Shown: one piece after another, positions 25,844 to 39,766 of the stretch
Layout of the letters: each line of letters starts with the position of its first letter
Numbering within the stretch: position 1 is the stretch's first letter
Assembly (NCBI GenBank): GCA_000442125.1
Contig: KE546982.1
Coordinates: forward strand, 212,256 to 276,255
Direction: 5' to 3'
Origin: Opeltia flavorubescens
Taxonomy: Eukaryota > Ascomycota > Lecanoromycetes > Teloschistales > Teloschistaceae
DNA: 64,000 nt
Program-made: the position numbers and the translations under genes
Notes under the pieces: model-generated
Told to the model about the DNA's origin: nothing
The model's database searches: none
What the model saw: the letters and a program-made list of their open reading frames with translations, nothing else

Positions 25844-26492
25844 AGTTATTATAAATTTTTTAGCGAGTTTAAAAAATAAAAATATAGGTTTAAATTATTT
25901 TAAATAAAGTTTATTACTAATTTTTAAATATAAATTTAAAAGTTTTTATTTTTAAAAACAATAATAGTATTATTATAAAAATTGTTTATTATTTTAATAA
26001 AATTATAGAAATATTCGCTTTAAATTATAGAATAAATAGCTATAAAAATTATATTAATTTTAATTATCCGGCTATTAGAAGATTTCTATATTAAAAAATT
26101 GTATAAACTCGGATTTTTTTTATAAATATAATTAATATAGATTTTAAAAATTATTATTAACGTTTAATTTTATTTTAAAAATTATTTAATATATTTTTAT
26201 ATTTAAATTTAGATAATAATTATAATAAAAGCTAATATATAATAAAATCGGTTAAATCTTTTAAATTATTATAAAAAGCTTTTAGAACTTTACTAAAAAA
26301 ATTAAAAACTAAAAAATATTTCAATTAACTCTATTAATTAAATATTAGTAAAAAAGCAGTAGTTTAATTAATAAAAAAGTACTAAATTTATTTAAAAAAT
26401 CTAGTATTTTATAATAATTAATAGTATATATATATATATATAGAACTTAATAATATTATATTTTTTATAAAATACTTTTAATTACTATTATT

Positions 26493-26695
26493 TATTATAT
26501 TATATATATAAAATAATAGTATTATATTAAAAATAAAAAATTCTTTATTTATAAAATCTATAAATAAATTAATATAGATATTAAAAAACGCTAAATCTAA
26601 TTAAATAAATCTATTTAAAAGATTTCCTTCGAATTATAATAATTATTTAGTTTTATTTATTCTATTAACCTTTTATTTATATAATTATAAAAATA
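26493..26695 (-). repeat. Gypsy-1 LTR (right end, element 5' LTR)
   Basis: 203 bp in reverse orientation, starting TATTATAT and ending AAAAATA. It is preceded by ATTACTATTATT, the reverse complement of the RIPped primer-binding site. It matches LTRs at 18,685, 25,639, 36,213 and 43,916. Confidence 0.75.
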
Positions 26696-29600
26696 ATATT
26701 TAATTTTTATTAAATTAAATATTATTATTACTTTTAAAAAATTTTATATTTTTAAAAGCTATAGATAATATATAAAAAAATAAATTAATTATAACTAATT
26801 TAGATAATTAGTTTTATTATTTTAATTATTTAATAACTCGAGGTTTTTTTAAAAATATATTAATAATATTTTTTATAAATACTTTAATATTTTTTATATT
26901 ATATATATTAATAATATTTTTATTTATAAAAAAAACTTAAAGAAATATAAATAATATATTTAAAAAATATTAATAATATTCAAAAATATTAATCTATAAA
27001 TATTTATTATTAAATATAAATTTTATATTATTTAAATCAAAAACTTTAATTTTATAATTATTATTAAAAATTTTATAAAAAAATTTATTAAAATTTAAAC
27101 CGTTTAAAAGGAAAATTATTTTTAAAATATTAAAAAAATATTATTTTTTATTAGATTTACTAACTTTTATTAATATTTTATTAAAAATTCCGTTTTTATT
27201 ATTAAATTCTTTTATAAATTTTTTAATATATAAAAAAATAATATTAAATTAAATATAATAATTAAAGAAAATTTTATTTAATATTTAAAAATAATATAAT
27301 ATTATAATATAATTATATAATATTAATTAATAGGAATTATTAATAAATTTAAAAAATTAAAAAAAATTGAATATTAAAAAATAAACAAAAATTAAAAATA
27401 TTTAAAATTTTATAATAATATATTTAAATATTATAGATTTTTTTTATATTAATTAATTTTAAATTTTATATTTTAAATTATTTTAACAAATAAAAATTAT
27501 TATAAAATATAAAAATTAATAATAAATATTCGATTTTTTAAATATAAATTCAATAATTATAGTATAATAAATATTATATATAATAATTCTTTTTATATTA
27601 ATTAAAAATTTATTTATAAAATCAAATATTTAATAAAAATTTATAAAATATTAAAAATAATAATTTAATATTTAATTTAAATAAAATTTATTATAAATTA
27701 AAAAAAAATAAAGAAATTATATTAATATAATTATCTTAATTTTTTATATTATTATTTATAGAAAAAAAATAATTATAATTAAAAATAAAATAAAAAAAAT
27801 ATATTTTTATATATAAAATAATTATTTAAATATATATTTTATTATAAAAATTTTTTATATTAAAAATTTTAAAAAGAATAATAAATAAAATTTATTATTA
27901 TATAAATATATTATTATTATATATATTTTCTATTCCAAAAAAAAATATTATTATTTATTAAACAAAGTTTAATTTTTATTTTTTATTATATATTTATAGT
28001 TTTTAATATTTAAAAATTTTATAAATAAAAAAATAATAATATATAATTAAATAATTTTAAATAATAAATTCAATACTTTTAAAATTATTATATATCAAGT
28101 TTTTTATTTAAATAAATTTTTAAATTAATATAATTTTAATAAATAAAATTAAAATATTATAATTATCTATTATTTTCTAATTTTAATATTATTTATATTA
28201 ATTTTTTATTATATTATTATTATATTAAATATTTAATATTTAAAAATATTTTATATAATAAATAATATATTATTATTTCAATTATAGTATTTATAAAAAT
28301 TAATATAATTATAAATTTATCTATTTTAAATTTATTTTAATTCTAAAATAAATTTTTTTTATTATAAAATTTAATTAAAATTAAATTATTAAAATAAAAA
28401 TTATAATTTATTAAATAAATTATATTATATTAATATTAATTTAATATAATTATATTTATTTTAATAAAATATAGTTAGTTTTTAAAAAATTTAATTTTTA
28501 TAATATATAATAAAGTTTTCTATTTTAAATATATTTTTATATAATTTATTAAAAAATTATTTCTAATTATTATTTTAATATAAAATTTTATATATTTTTT
28601 TAAAAAATAATAAAAATTTATATTTTTTTTTAAAAATAAATTTATTAATATTTTCTATAATTAAAATAAAATTATTAATTTTAAATTTATATTATTTTTA
28701 TAAATATTTATATTAAATATATTATTATTTAAAAAAAATTAAAAATTAATTTTTTTATTTATATATAATTAACTAATTATTTAAAAATTAAATATTATAA
28801 AATTATTTAAAAATTAAATAAAAATAAATAAAATTAAAAATAAAATTTAATAATATTTTTTTATTTAATAATATATATTTAAATTTAAATAATTTAAAAA
28901 TATTTTTTATTATTTTTTTTATATTTTTAAAAATAAATATTTTTTAAAATTTATTTTTTATTATTTAATTTTATATTTTTTATATATAAATAATATAATT
29001 AGTTTTTATTATAATTTTAAAATACTTTTATAAATTTTATTATTTATAAATTTTTTAAAAAATATAATTTATTTTTAATTATATTTAAAAATATTATATT
29101 TAAATAATAATAATTTAAATTATAAAATTTTATAAAAAAAAATAAAATTAAAATTAAAAAAAAATTATTTATTAAATTTTTTATTAAATAAACTATTATT
29201 TTATAAATTAAATTTTAAAATTCTTTTTATAAATTTATAATTTTTTTTTTAATTTTTTTATAAAAAATAATTTTAAAATTAAAAATTAATAAAAAATTAA
29301 TAAAATTAAAATTAATATTATTAAAATATATTATTTTAAATTTTATATTTATTTTTATTTTTATTTATAATAATATTTAAAATTTAAATTAAATTAATTT
29401 TTTTATTAAATAATTTATTATAAATAATTTTATAAATTTTCTTTTTTTTAATTTAATAATTATATTAGAATAAATAATAAAATATATATTTAAAATTATT
29501 AAAAAATTTTTAAATATTTTAATTTATTATTTAATTTTTTATTTTTTTTATTTTTTAATTTCTATAAAAATTATATTAATTTAATCTTTTAAATAATTAA

Positions 29601-32600
29601 ATTTAATAAAAATAAAATATTTTTATTATAAAAAATAAATAATAGTTTATTTAATATTATTTAAAGATTTTATAAATTAATATATTTATAATATTTTAAA
29701 AACCTTTAATAATAATAAATTATAAATAAATTTTTTAATTTATTATTTATTTAATTTTAATAAAATTATTAAATAAAATTATTTTTTAATTATATTAATT
29801 TTAAAGATAGTTTTTATTATAAATTATTAATTATATAATATTTTTTAATTTTAATATTAAATTTTATTTTATTATTATATTATAAATATAATTATTTAAT
29901 ATAAAATAATATCTAAAATTAAAAAATTTATAAACTATAAATTTATAAAAAATTTAAATTAAATAATTAAAATTAATATATATTAATAATAACAATATTA
30001 ATATAATAAATAATAATTATAATAAATTATTAAAATAATAAAAATATAAATTATATTTATTTTTAATTAGTATATATCTATAAAAATTAATTATAAAAAA
30101 AATCAACTATAAAAAATAAAAATTAATAAATAAATTATTGATTATTTTTTTTATATATTTTAATTTTTTTTTATATTAATTATTTAATAATAATTATAAA
30201 AAATTAATTAATAATATTTAAAAAAATTAACTAATTAAAATTAAATTAATAATAATATATATAAATAATATATTTAAAAGCTATTATATAAATTTATTTT
30301 AATATTAATATAATTATAAATTAAATTAATAAAAATAATATTAATAGAAATTATTTATTTATTATATATTTATTTATATAAAAAAAATATTTATATAAAA
30401 AAAAATAAAATATTTAATAATTAAAAAATAAATTAAAAAAAATAATATATATTATAAAATTATAAAAATAAAAATATTTAAATTTTTAATAATTAATAGA
30501 AATTTTTTAATTATTATAATAAAAAATTTAATAAAAAAATTATAATTTTATTTAATTTTAAATAATTTATTTATTATATTAATAATATTTTAAAATTCCA
30601 AATTTTAAAAAAATAATAAATAATATTAAATAATTATATTTAATAAAATTTTTTAATAAATAAAATATAAAAATAATAAATTATTTATATTTATTATTTT
30701 TATAAATTTTATTTTTTTTATTATTTTTTTTTTAATTTTTATTTTTTTTATAAAAATTATTATTTTAATAAATTCTATATTAATATTTTTTATAAAAGTT
30801 TTTATAATTTTATTTATTTTTTTATTAATTATTTTTAATAATTTTTTTAATTTTTATTTTTAGAAAAATTATTTAATTTTTTTATTAATAATATTTATAA
30901 AATTTTTATTTATATTTTTAAAAACTTTTAATTTATTTATAAAATTTTTTAAATTTAATTTTTAAAATTTAATAATATTAATAAAATAAATATTTTCTTA
31001 AATTTTAATATTAATAATTAAAATAATATATTTTAAAATTTTAAATAAATTTAATTATTAAAATATAAATTAAATTAATAATAAATCCCAAAAAAATAAT
31101 TATTATATATTAATTTTTTTATCTATATTATTTTTTTAGAAATTTCTCTAAAAATAATTATAATAATATTTTTTATTTTTTATTTTTTTATTTTTTATTT
31201 CAATTTAAATTAATAATTTTAATATTATTCTATTTTTAAATTATTTTTATTTATTTATTTTAATTTTTATTTTCTTTTATTTTTTTAATTTTTTAAATAT
31301 TATTAAATAATTAGTTTTTTATTATAAATAAAATTTTATATTATTTTTATTTTATTTTCTTTTTAATTTTTTTTAGTTATAGTTTTTAAATTAATAAAAT
31401 ATAATATTAATTTTATAAAAAAAATTATTATAAAAAAAATTAAATTAAAATAATAAATTAAATTAATAAATTAAAATTATTTATAAAATAATAAATTAAT
31501 TAATTATATAAAATCAAAAAATTTTTATACTAAAATATTTATTTTAATAATAAATATAAAGAATATATTATATATATATAATAAATTTTTAAATATTTAA
31601 TAAATAATTTTATTATTAAATTTATTTAAATTAATTTTATTAATTATTATTATAATTAATTTATACAATATATTATATAATTTGAAAATTATAAAATTTA
31701 AATTTTATATTTATTTAAAATACTACTATATATATATATTAGAAAATATTTTCTATCGATATTTTAATATAAAATAAAGACAAATTTTATCGATTAATAT
31801 TAAATAACTGTAGTTATAAACCTAATTAATACTTTTAATTATTAAAATAGCTAGGTTTTTTAAATATAAATTAATTCGTTAATTTAAAATATAGTAATAA
31901 ATATAATAATTTCGTTTAAAGCGTTTAATAAATATATTTTAATAGTATAAATATTTTAAAAATCGGATTAAAATTAGTAACGTTATAATATAAAAAAATT
32001 CTGGTTATATTATACTAACTAATAGATCTATTAGTTACCAGCTCTATTATTTACCAGTTATAATAGCTACTAGCTACTAGTAATAAAATTCGATTAGAAT
32101 AATAATTTGATACTAGTTATATTATATTAATTTATTTATTTTTAATAAAGTTTTTTATAATTGAATAATTATAATTTTTAAATATAATTATTATATTTTT
32201 AAAAATTCAAATTTAAATTCTAATAAAAGTCTAGTATATTTATTTTTAAAATCTAATAATAAAAATAAAATAAAATTTTTAAAATATTTTAATTTTAATT
32301 AAAATTATTTAAAAAAAAGTTAATATTAAATTTATAATATATAAAAAAAATAGTTTAATTTTTATTAAAATTATAATTTTTGATAATTAAATAGTAAATA
32401 TTAATAATATATTTACAATTTTTATATTTTACTAAAAAATATATTCTAGTTATATATATTAAATATACTAGTTAAAAAAATATAATTATTAAAATTTTTA
32501 TTATATTATTATTTAATTTATATTCTAAATATATTAAATTTAATAAAATAATATTATATATAAATTGTTAAAAATCGGCTATTAATATTATTTTATTTTT

Positions 32601-35600
32601 AAATATTTAAATAATTATTTATAAATAAATAAATTAAAAATTTTATTTAATTTAATATATTTAAAATATTTAAAATATTTATTTTATTTTTTTTATTAAA
32701 TAAAATACAATTTTATAATTTTTAAAATAGTTTTATTAATATTTATATAATATATAATATAGATTATAATTTAATTTTTATTATAATTATTTAAATTTAT
32801 AAAAAATTAAAACTATTTTATTTAATAATTTTATATTATTTTTTTAGTTAATTTATTATTAATAATAATTTTTTAATATTTATTTAATAAAATTTTTTAA
32901 TATTTTAATTATTTTTTATATATAACTAATAAAAAAATCAATAAATAATATTTAAAAAAAATTAATAATTTATATTATTATTAATTATAATATAAAAACC
33001 GCGATTATATTATAATTTTTTATAGCTATTTTTTATTAAAATAAACTTTTATAAATAAATATTAAAAAACTATTTTATATAATAAATAATTATATTATTT
33101 AAATATATTTTTATATTTTTTTTTAAATAATTTTAATTTTTTAATTTAAAATTAGACGAATTTTTTTAATAAATATAATTTTATAAAATATTTCTTTTTA
33201 TTTATAATTTTAAAATTAAAAATAATATATAATTTAATCTAATAATTAGCTATAATTTATATATTAAATTTTATTTAATTTTTATATTATTAACTATTTA
33301 ACAAATAAAAATATATCGATTATAAAATTATATATAAATTTTTCAACTTTAAAATTATATTTTTTAAAATAAAATAATAATAATAAATATTATAAATATT
33401 TATATATATATAATAAATTATTAATAAAATTTAAAGCGATATTATTTTAATTAATTTTTAGAAATATTCAAACTATTTATAAAATTATATATAAAATTTA
33501 TAATTTATTAGTTTTTTTCTATTTAATTATTTTTAATATATTATTTATAATAGTTAATAATTGAATTTATTACAAAAAAAAAATATAAAATTAATATATT
33601 ATTTTATAAATTTGATATATTAATAATACTTTAATAATTCGATTTTTAATTTTTTTTCTCAAAATTTTAAACCGTTAAATATAAAAAAATAAATATAAAA
33701 ATATAATATATTATAATATAAATTATTAATATTTAGTTAAAAAAAACAATAAATTAAATTAAAATATAGAATTTTAAAAAAAATCTATTAATATTAAAAA
33801 TTTATATAAAATATATAACTTTTAAAAAAAAATAATAATTAAAATTTAAATTTTAATTTTATTAGTATTTTAAAAAATTATCAAATTTTAAATAATATTT
33901 ATATTTAAATAAAAAGATACTTTTTATATATATTATTAATAATATAGATATAAAAATAAATAATTATTAATTTAATAATTATTTATATTAAACGAGTTAT
34001 AATATAATAAAAGAATATAATATTTATTTTATATTTATTAAAATAAATTGAATAGCTATTTTAATTATAAAAAAAAATATAAAATCTATATTTTAAAATT
34101 TAAAAAATTATATTATATTATTCCTTTATAAAATCTTTTAAAAAAATATTAAAAAATTAATTATAATTATTTTTTAATTAATATATTTTAATAATAATAT
34201 CTTTTAATTTAATATTATAATAAAAATTTTTATAAAATTTATTTATTTTTTTTTATTAATAGAATAAATTTTATAATTTATTAATTAAAAATTAATAGTA
34301 TAATAATTATATTTATATATAATTGTTTTTTTTATATATAATAATTATAATTAAATTCAATTTTAATAATAATTTTTTTTTAAAATATTAAATATTTATT
34401 TAATTTTAATAAAAAATATTAAAAAATATTATTTTAAACTATTTAAATTAATTTAAAAAATTTAAAAATATTATTTTTTTAAATTTATTAATTTTTTATA
34501 TATTTAATAATATTTTTTTCAATATATTATTTTATTTTTATATAGTTTTTTTAAATATATATAAATAATTAAAAAATATTAATTAAAATTTGTATAATCA
34601 AATCTATAAAATTAATAAAATATAAATTTATTATTTATATATATTATTTATTAAATTTTAATATATTAATTATTTTATATAAAAATAATAAAAAATATTC
34701 TAGAAATTTTTTTTAATAATAATTTATAAAATTTTATTAATTAAATTTTAATATTTTATTAATATTATAATTATTATATAAATTTAATTTTATTATTAAA
34801 TTTAAAATTTTAATTGAATTTTATATTAATATATTTTTTCCTTTTATATATAAATAATACTTTTTATATTTTTAGATTATAATTTGATTAATTTTTATTA
34901 TAATAATTTTTAAAAAATAGTATAATATTTTAAAAACTTTTTTAATTATTTTAAAATAATTATATATTTTATTAAAAATATAAATCGTTGAATAAATATT
35001 TCTATTAATAGTTTATAAAATAATATATATAAAATTATAAAAGAAAAAAAAATAAAATATTAAAAAAAAAAATTATTAATTATTAATATTAAAAAGAATT
35101 TTATTAAATTTATTATATAAATTTTTTAATTTATTAATATAAATAATAAAAACTTTATAAAATTAATATATTTAGCGAATTATTAAATATCTTGAATTTT
35201 ATTTTATATAAATATTTTAAAATAAATTTTTTAATTTTTAATTTAAATATTTTTTTAATTAAAATTTTTTAAAATAAAATTAATATTGAAAAAATATATA
35301 TATATTAATAATAAACGTTTAAATTTTACTACTATTAATAGTTTTCGTTTTTTTTATATATTATTTTATTTTTTTATCTTTTTAATTATATTTAATAATT
35401 TTATATTAAAATTATCAAAAATTTTTTTTCTAAATTTTTATTTAAGCTATTATCAGTTATTTAAAATTTAATCGCTATAATTAAATTTTAAACTATAGTA
35501 TAAATAATATAAATTTAATATAATAAAATATTATTAATTTTTTTTTTATTTTCAATTAAATTAAAAAAAATTATTTTTTAATTTTATTTTTAAAATATTT

Positions 35601-36207
35601 TTAGAATTTATATTATTAATAATAATATTAAAAAATATTTATCTAATATAAAAATATTTAAAAACAGTTAATATTTTATTCTATTATACTTTATTAGAAT
35701 TGCTAATATTTACTAATATAAATTTAAATAATTCTTTTTAAAATTAATATTAGTTTTTAGTTTAATATACTAGTATTTTTAAATTAATTTTTTAAAAAAC
35801 TAGATTAAATATTTATTATAAAAAAATTTAATTTATATTATATATTTTATTACAAATTCTATTTATTAAAAATAGTATAATTTTTTTTTAATTAATTAGT
35901 AAATTTTATATTTAAATAAAATATTTAAACAAAATTTTATAAAATAAAATTATTAATAATTTATTAAAAGAAATTAAATTATATAAAAATTTTATATAAT
36001 TAATAATTTTAAATCTTTTAATTAAAATTTCTTTTATTATTTATATAATTTTTTTTAAAATAATATACTAATAATATACTATTTTTAATTTTTGTTAAAT
36101 ATATTTATTTATTTAAAATTTATTTTAATATTTAACTAAAAATAAAATTAATTATATAATTAATAAATTAAAAATAATAAAATAATTAAAATTTTTACAA
36201 TAATTTC
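26696..36207. other. 9.5 kb of extremely AT-rich DNA without recognisable element structure
   Basis: This is the most AT-extreme part of the window: long runs contain only A and T. The only ORF of note is a 61-codon run at 35,286-35,471 composed of Ile, Phe, Leu, Asn and Tyr, as expected by chance from AT-rich DNA. One repeat (about 31,835-32,150) related to 39,096-39,766 is recognisable. It is likely old, saturated RIP of several elements; a regional centromere core is possible but cannot be judged from sequence alone. Confidence 0.6.
31835..32150 (+). repeat. Degraded copy of repeat X (compare 39,096-39,766)
   Basis: The segment TTAATAGTATAAATATTTT, AAAATCGG and ATTAGTAACGTTA runs parallel to TTCTAACGGTATAAAAATTC, AAATTTGG and ATTGGTAGCGTTA at about 39,275-39,330, and similarity continues upstream over about 70 bases. 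Differences are mostly transitions. Ends are unclear. Confidence 0.55.
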
Positions 36208-36212
36208 TATAA

Positions 36213-36416
36213 TATTATATTATAAATATAGAATTATAATATTATATTAAAAATAAAAAATTATTTATTTATAGAATTTATAAATAAATAAATATAGATA
36301 TTAAAAGGCGCTAAATTTATATAAATAAATATATTTAAAAAGTTTTTTTCGAGCTATAATATTTATTTAATTTTATTTATTCTATTAAATTTTTTTTATA
36401 TAGTATAGCTATAATA
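36213..36416 (-). repeat. Gypsy-3 LTR (left, element 3' LTR)
   Basis: 204 bp, TATTATAT...GCTATAATA. The adjoining internal ATACCGGTAATAAATA is the polypurine side and matches the sequence before the gypsy-2 right LTR. Confidence 0.8.
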
Positions 36417-39095
36417 AATACCGGTAATAAATAAAATTATTAGCTTTTAATAATAGATTTTTTTTTATTAATAAGTTGTTTTTTTATTTATTTCTACTAT
36501 TTATATTAATATTAATATTATTAACGTTTTTATTATAAATTAAAATCGATTTTAAATTAAAAAAATATATATATTTTTCTATTAAAATTTTAATATTATT
36601 TAAACGGTATTTTAATATTTATTAATTATTTTTATAATTATAACCAACTTAATAAATAGAATATTAAATAAAAAAACCTTTATTTTTATAAATATAATTT
36701 TTATAAAAAATTCGTTTAATTTTAAATTTAATATTATTATTAATAATAATTAGAGGTATAAATATATAATAATACTAATAAAAATTATTTTTAAAATTAA
36801 TAGTAGATTTTAAATTTATTATTAATATTATTTTAATAATTTTAATATTAGATAATAGATTTAAACAATAAACTAATAATTTTATATATTTTATAATTTT
36901 AAAATAGCCTATTAGCTATTATTTAATTTTTTTAAAAGTAATTTTTAATATATTATAACTTTAATATAGATATAATTTTATAAAAATATTAATTAAAAAA
37001 AAAACTAATTAAAAATATTTATTATAATATTCTTTTATATTTATTATAATAAAAATAATAATATTTTTATTATTAATATATATAAACCGATTTTCTTTTA
37101 TAATTATTAATATTATAATATATTATACGATAAATATATTTATAGATTTATTAATTTTTAAAATAATCGGGTTATAATAATAAACTATTTATATTATAAT
37201 TAAAAAAGCAGTTTATTTTTTAATAGAAATATTAGCGGAAATATTAAAATCTAATATATTTTTTATTTAAATAATTTATTTAAAGTTTATTAAATATAAA
37301 AAATCTAATATTTCGCGAGTTTTAAATTTTAATAATATTTAATTAAATATTTTAAATATAAAGCTAAAAATTATAAAATAAATAAAAATTATTAATATTT
37401 ATAAAAAATTAATAAATTATAGTTTAAAATTATTTAAAATAGTAATATAATAATATATACTAATTTTAGAGGTTTAATTAAACTATTTTAATATATTATT
37501 TTTTTTTAATACTAAATAATAAAATATTTTAAATTTATTTTTAATATTTTAAATATATAGCGATATAGCTAATTTATAATTTTTTTATTATAATTTAAAA
37601 TTATTACTCGCGATATACTTTAATTTAATATTATTAATTTATTTAATAGCTATTTAATTTATTATTTACCGTTTTAAAATTTTTTTTTAAATATATAAAT
37701 AACTATTTTAATAAATTTATCTATTATTAATATATAATAATTATATTTTATATACGATTTTAATAAAATAAAAATAAAATTAATAATAAATATAGAAAAT
37801 AATTTTATTAAATTAAATACTAGTTATAAAACTTTATATAAATAATAATAAAATTTTTATTTAATTTAATATAATATATAATATTAATAAAATTTATATA
37901 GCTTCGTTTATATATTATATATATAAAAATTTTTTGTTAAATATTTATATATATATATATATAATTCAAATAGCCTATTTTATTATATACTAGCTAGAAT
38001 CTCTTTTTAATATTAATAGATATTATTAATTATAAACTTTATATATTATTATTAAAAACGAATAATATATTAATAATCTAATATAATAATTGTATAATTT
38101 TATTATTTAATTTTATATTAATTTTTATAAATATATTAATTTTAATCTAATAGTTTTTTTTTATATACCTATCGATTAATTATTAGCGAAATTCGATTAA
38201 TATTTCTATTAAATTTACTAAAAAGTAATATACTATTAAAATATTTATATTTAGTAATTTTTTCGTTTTTAAATAATATTTATAATTGGCGAGTTTTAAT
38301 TATATATTTAAAATAGTATTTATAATTTAAAATTTATAGTAAATATTAAATTTAAAGCGTTTAATATATTTAAAAATTTATATTAAATAAAAATTAAATT
38401 TTTTTATAAATATTTTATTTAGATTAATTTAATATAAATTATTAACTATTTTAATAAAATAATTTATATAAATAATAATAATTTATTTAACTATTTTAAT
38501 TATATAATAAATTTTTTTAATTATTTAAACGATATTTATTACTATTATATTTTTAAATTAATAGTATATTTTAATATTAAATAATAAACGGTTAAAAAAA
38601 AAAATTAATTATTTAAATTTCTATTGAAATTTTTTATTTATTTTATAAATAATTTTATTTTTTATAATAAATATAAACTATTAAATCGAATTCTTTATTA
38701 ATATTTATATTTATATATAATACTTAAATATTATTTAAATAAACTAGAATTAATAATAATAAAAAAAGCTTTTTAAATAATAAAATACGTTAAATTCTTT
38801 AAATATAAATATTATTAATAAATTTTAAATAATAGCTTTTTTATAAATATTACTTTTAATAATAATATCGCGGTTTATATAAATTTTATACTTTAAAAAT
38901 AATTTAATTATAATTCTAAAGTTATTAATATTCTATTAAAAATAAATTATTAAATTAAAATATTTTTCTAACTATAAAAATATATATAAAAATAAAAATT
39001 TTAAAATTATTTTTAGTTTATTTTTTATTATAATAAATTTAAAAGTATTATATTTTAAATTTAATAAATATCTATTTTTTATATAAAAAAATTAA

Positions 39096-39766
39096 TAAAA
39101 AAAAGGTCCAGCTGATAAAAAAATTGATTTCTAGCCGCTTATCTATTAGCAATAAAGTATTCTCGGTAAGCGAGGAACACTAAAATCCAGCCAGATTTTA
39201 TATTTTAGATAACTTAATCAATTTCGTGTACAGTAAAATATAAAGTAATTTTATTTAAAGCTCTTAATAAGCGTATTCTAACGGTATAAAAATTCTGAAA
39301 TTTGGATAAAAATTGGTAGCGTTACTAGCTATAGAAGATTTGCGCTGGCGATTTTTATTATATACTCGCTGAAAAAGCTTATAGAGCTGAAAAAGCTAGT
39401 AGAGCTAAAGAGCCTAGTAAAGCTAAAAAATCTAATAGAGCTAAAAAGCTAAATAAAGCTAAAAAAATAAAAAATAATTTTTTTTAAAAAAAAAATTTTA
39501 AAAAATTATTTAAAAAAAAATAATTAATTTATTTAATTTTTAAATTATTAATTATATCTTTACTATATTTACCAGGAACTGCTAAATATAAAAAAAATTA
39601 AAATTTAATTAAAATACTAAATAAAATAATTATTTTGTATTTTATAATTTTTAAAATATTAATTAAAATATTGAAATAATTAAATATAATTATTATAAAT
39701 TTAAATCTTTTAAAAATTTTTTTGAAAAAGTTTTGGGCTTTTTTATATAAAAATATTATTTTTAAT
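39096..39766. mobile_element. Repeat X, insertion in the reverse-transcriptase region of gypsy-3
   Basis: Gypsy-1 is continuous at the corresponding place (about 15,250). In gypsy-3 about 670 bp intervene, bounded by ATTAAT on both sides (about 39,090 and 39,767), a possible target duplication. The insert is much less AT-rich than its host (for example TCTCGGTAAGCGAGGAACAC at 39,160), so it is younger or less RIPped. It contains an 18-bp minisatellite and then an A-rich tail-like half. A second, decayed copy lies at about 31.8-32.2 kb. No ORF is present. Class unknown; a SINE or other non-autonomous element is possible. Confidence 0.55.
39367..39470 (+). repeat. 18-bp minisatellite in repeat X
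   Basis: Five to six units of the type GAGCTGAAAAAGCTAGTA (with GAGCTAAAGAGCCTAGTA and GAGCTAAAAAATCTAATA variants). Units become more A/T-rich toward the right end. Confidence 0.75.

Larger units (their letters stand above)
8267..26695 (-). mobile_element. Gypsy-1: RIPped Ty3/gypsy LTR retrotransposon carrying three nested insertions
   Basis: The left LTR is split (8,267-8,388 and 9,146-9,232) and the right LTR is 26,493-26,695, both in reverse orientation to the LTRs of gypsy-2. The internal pieces 9,233-10,911, 14,333-18,684 and 25,849-26,492 line up, in that order, with the internal region of gypsy-3 at 36,417-43,915. Removing the three insertions and their target duplications leaves roughly 7.1 kb, the expected size. 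The reverse-transcriptase YxDD equivalent reads on the minus strand at 15,358-15,369 (TATATTAATAAT, both Asp codons turned to Asn). ATATT occurs at 8,266-8,270 and 26,696-26,700, but this would put the LTR start four bases inward, so the target duplication is unresolved. Confidence 0.8.

Noticed and set aside
35286-35471. 61-codon plus-strand ORF in the AT-rich block
   Set aside because: Composed of Ile, Phe, Leu, Asn, Tyr and Lys as expected from A/T-only DNA; no homologous frame nearby and no context.
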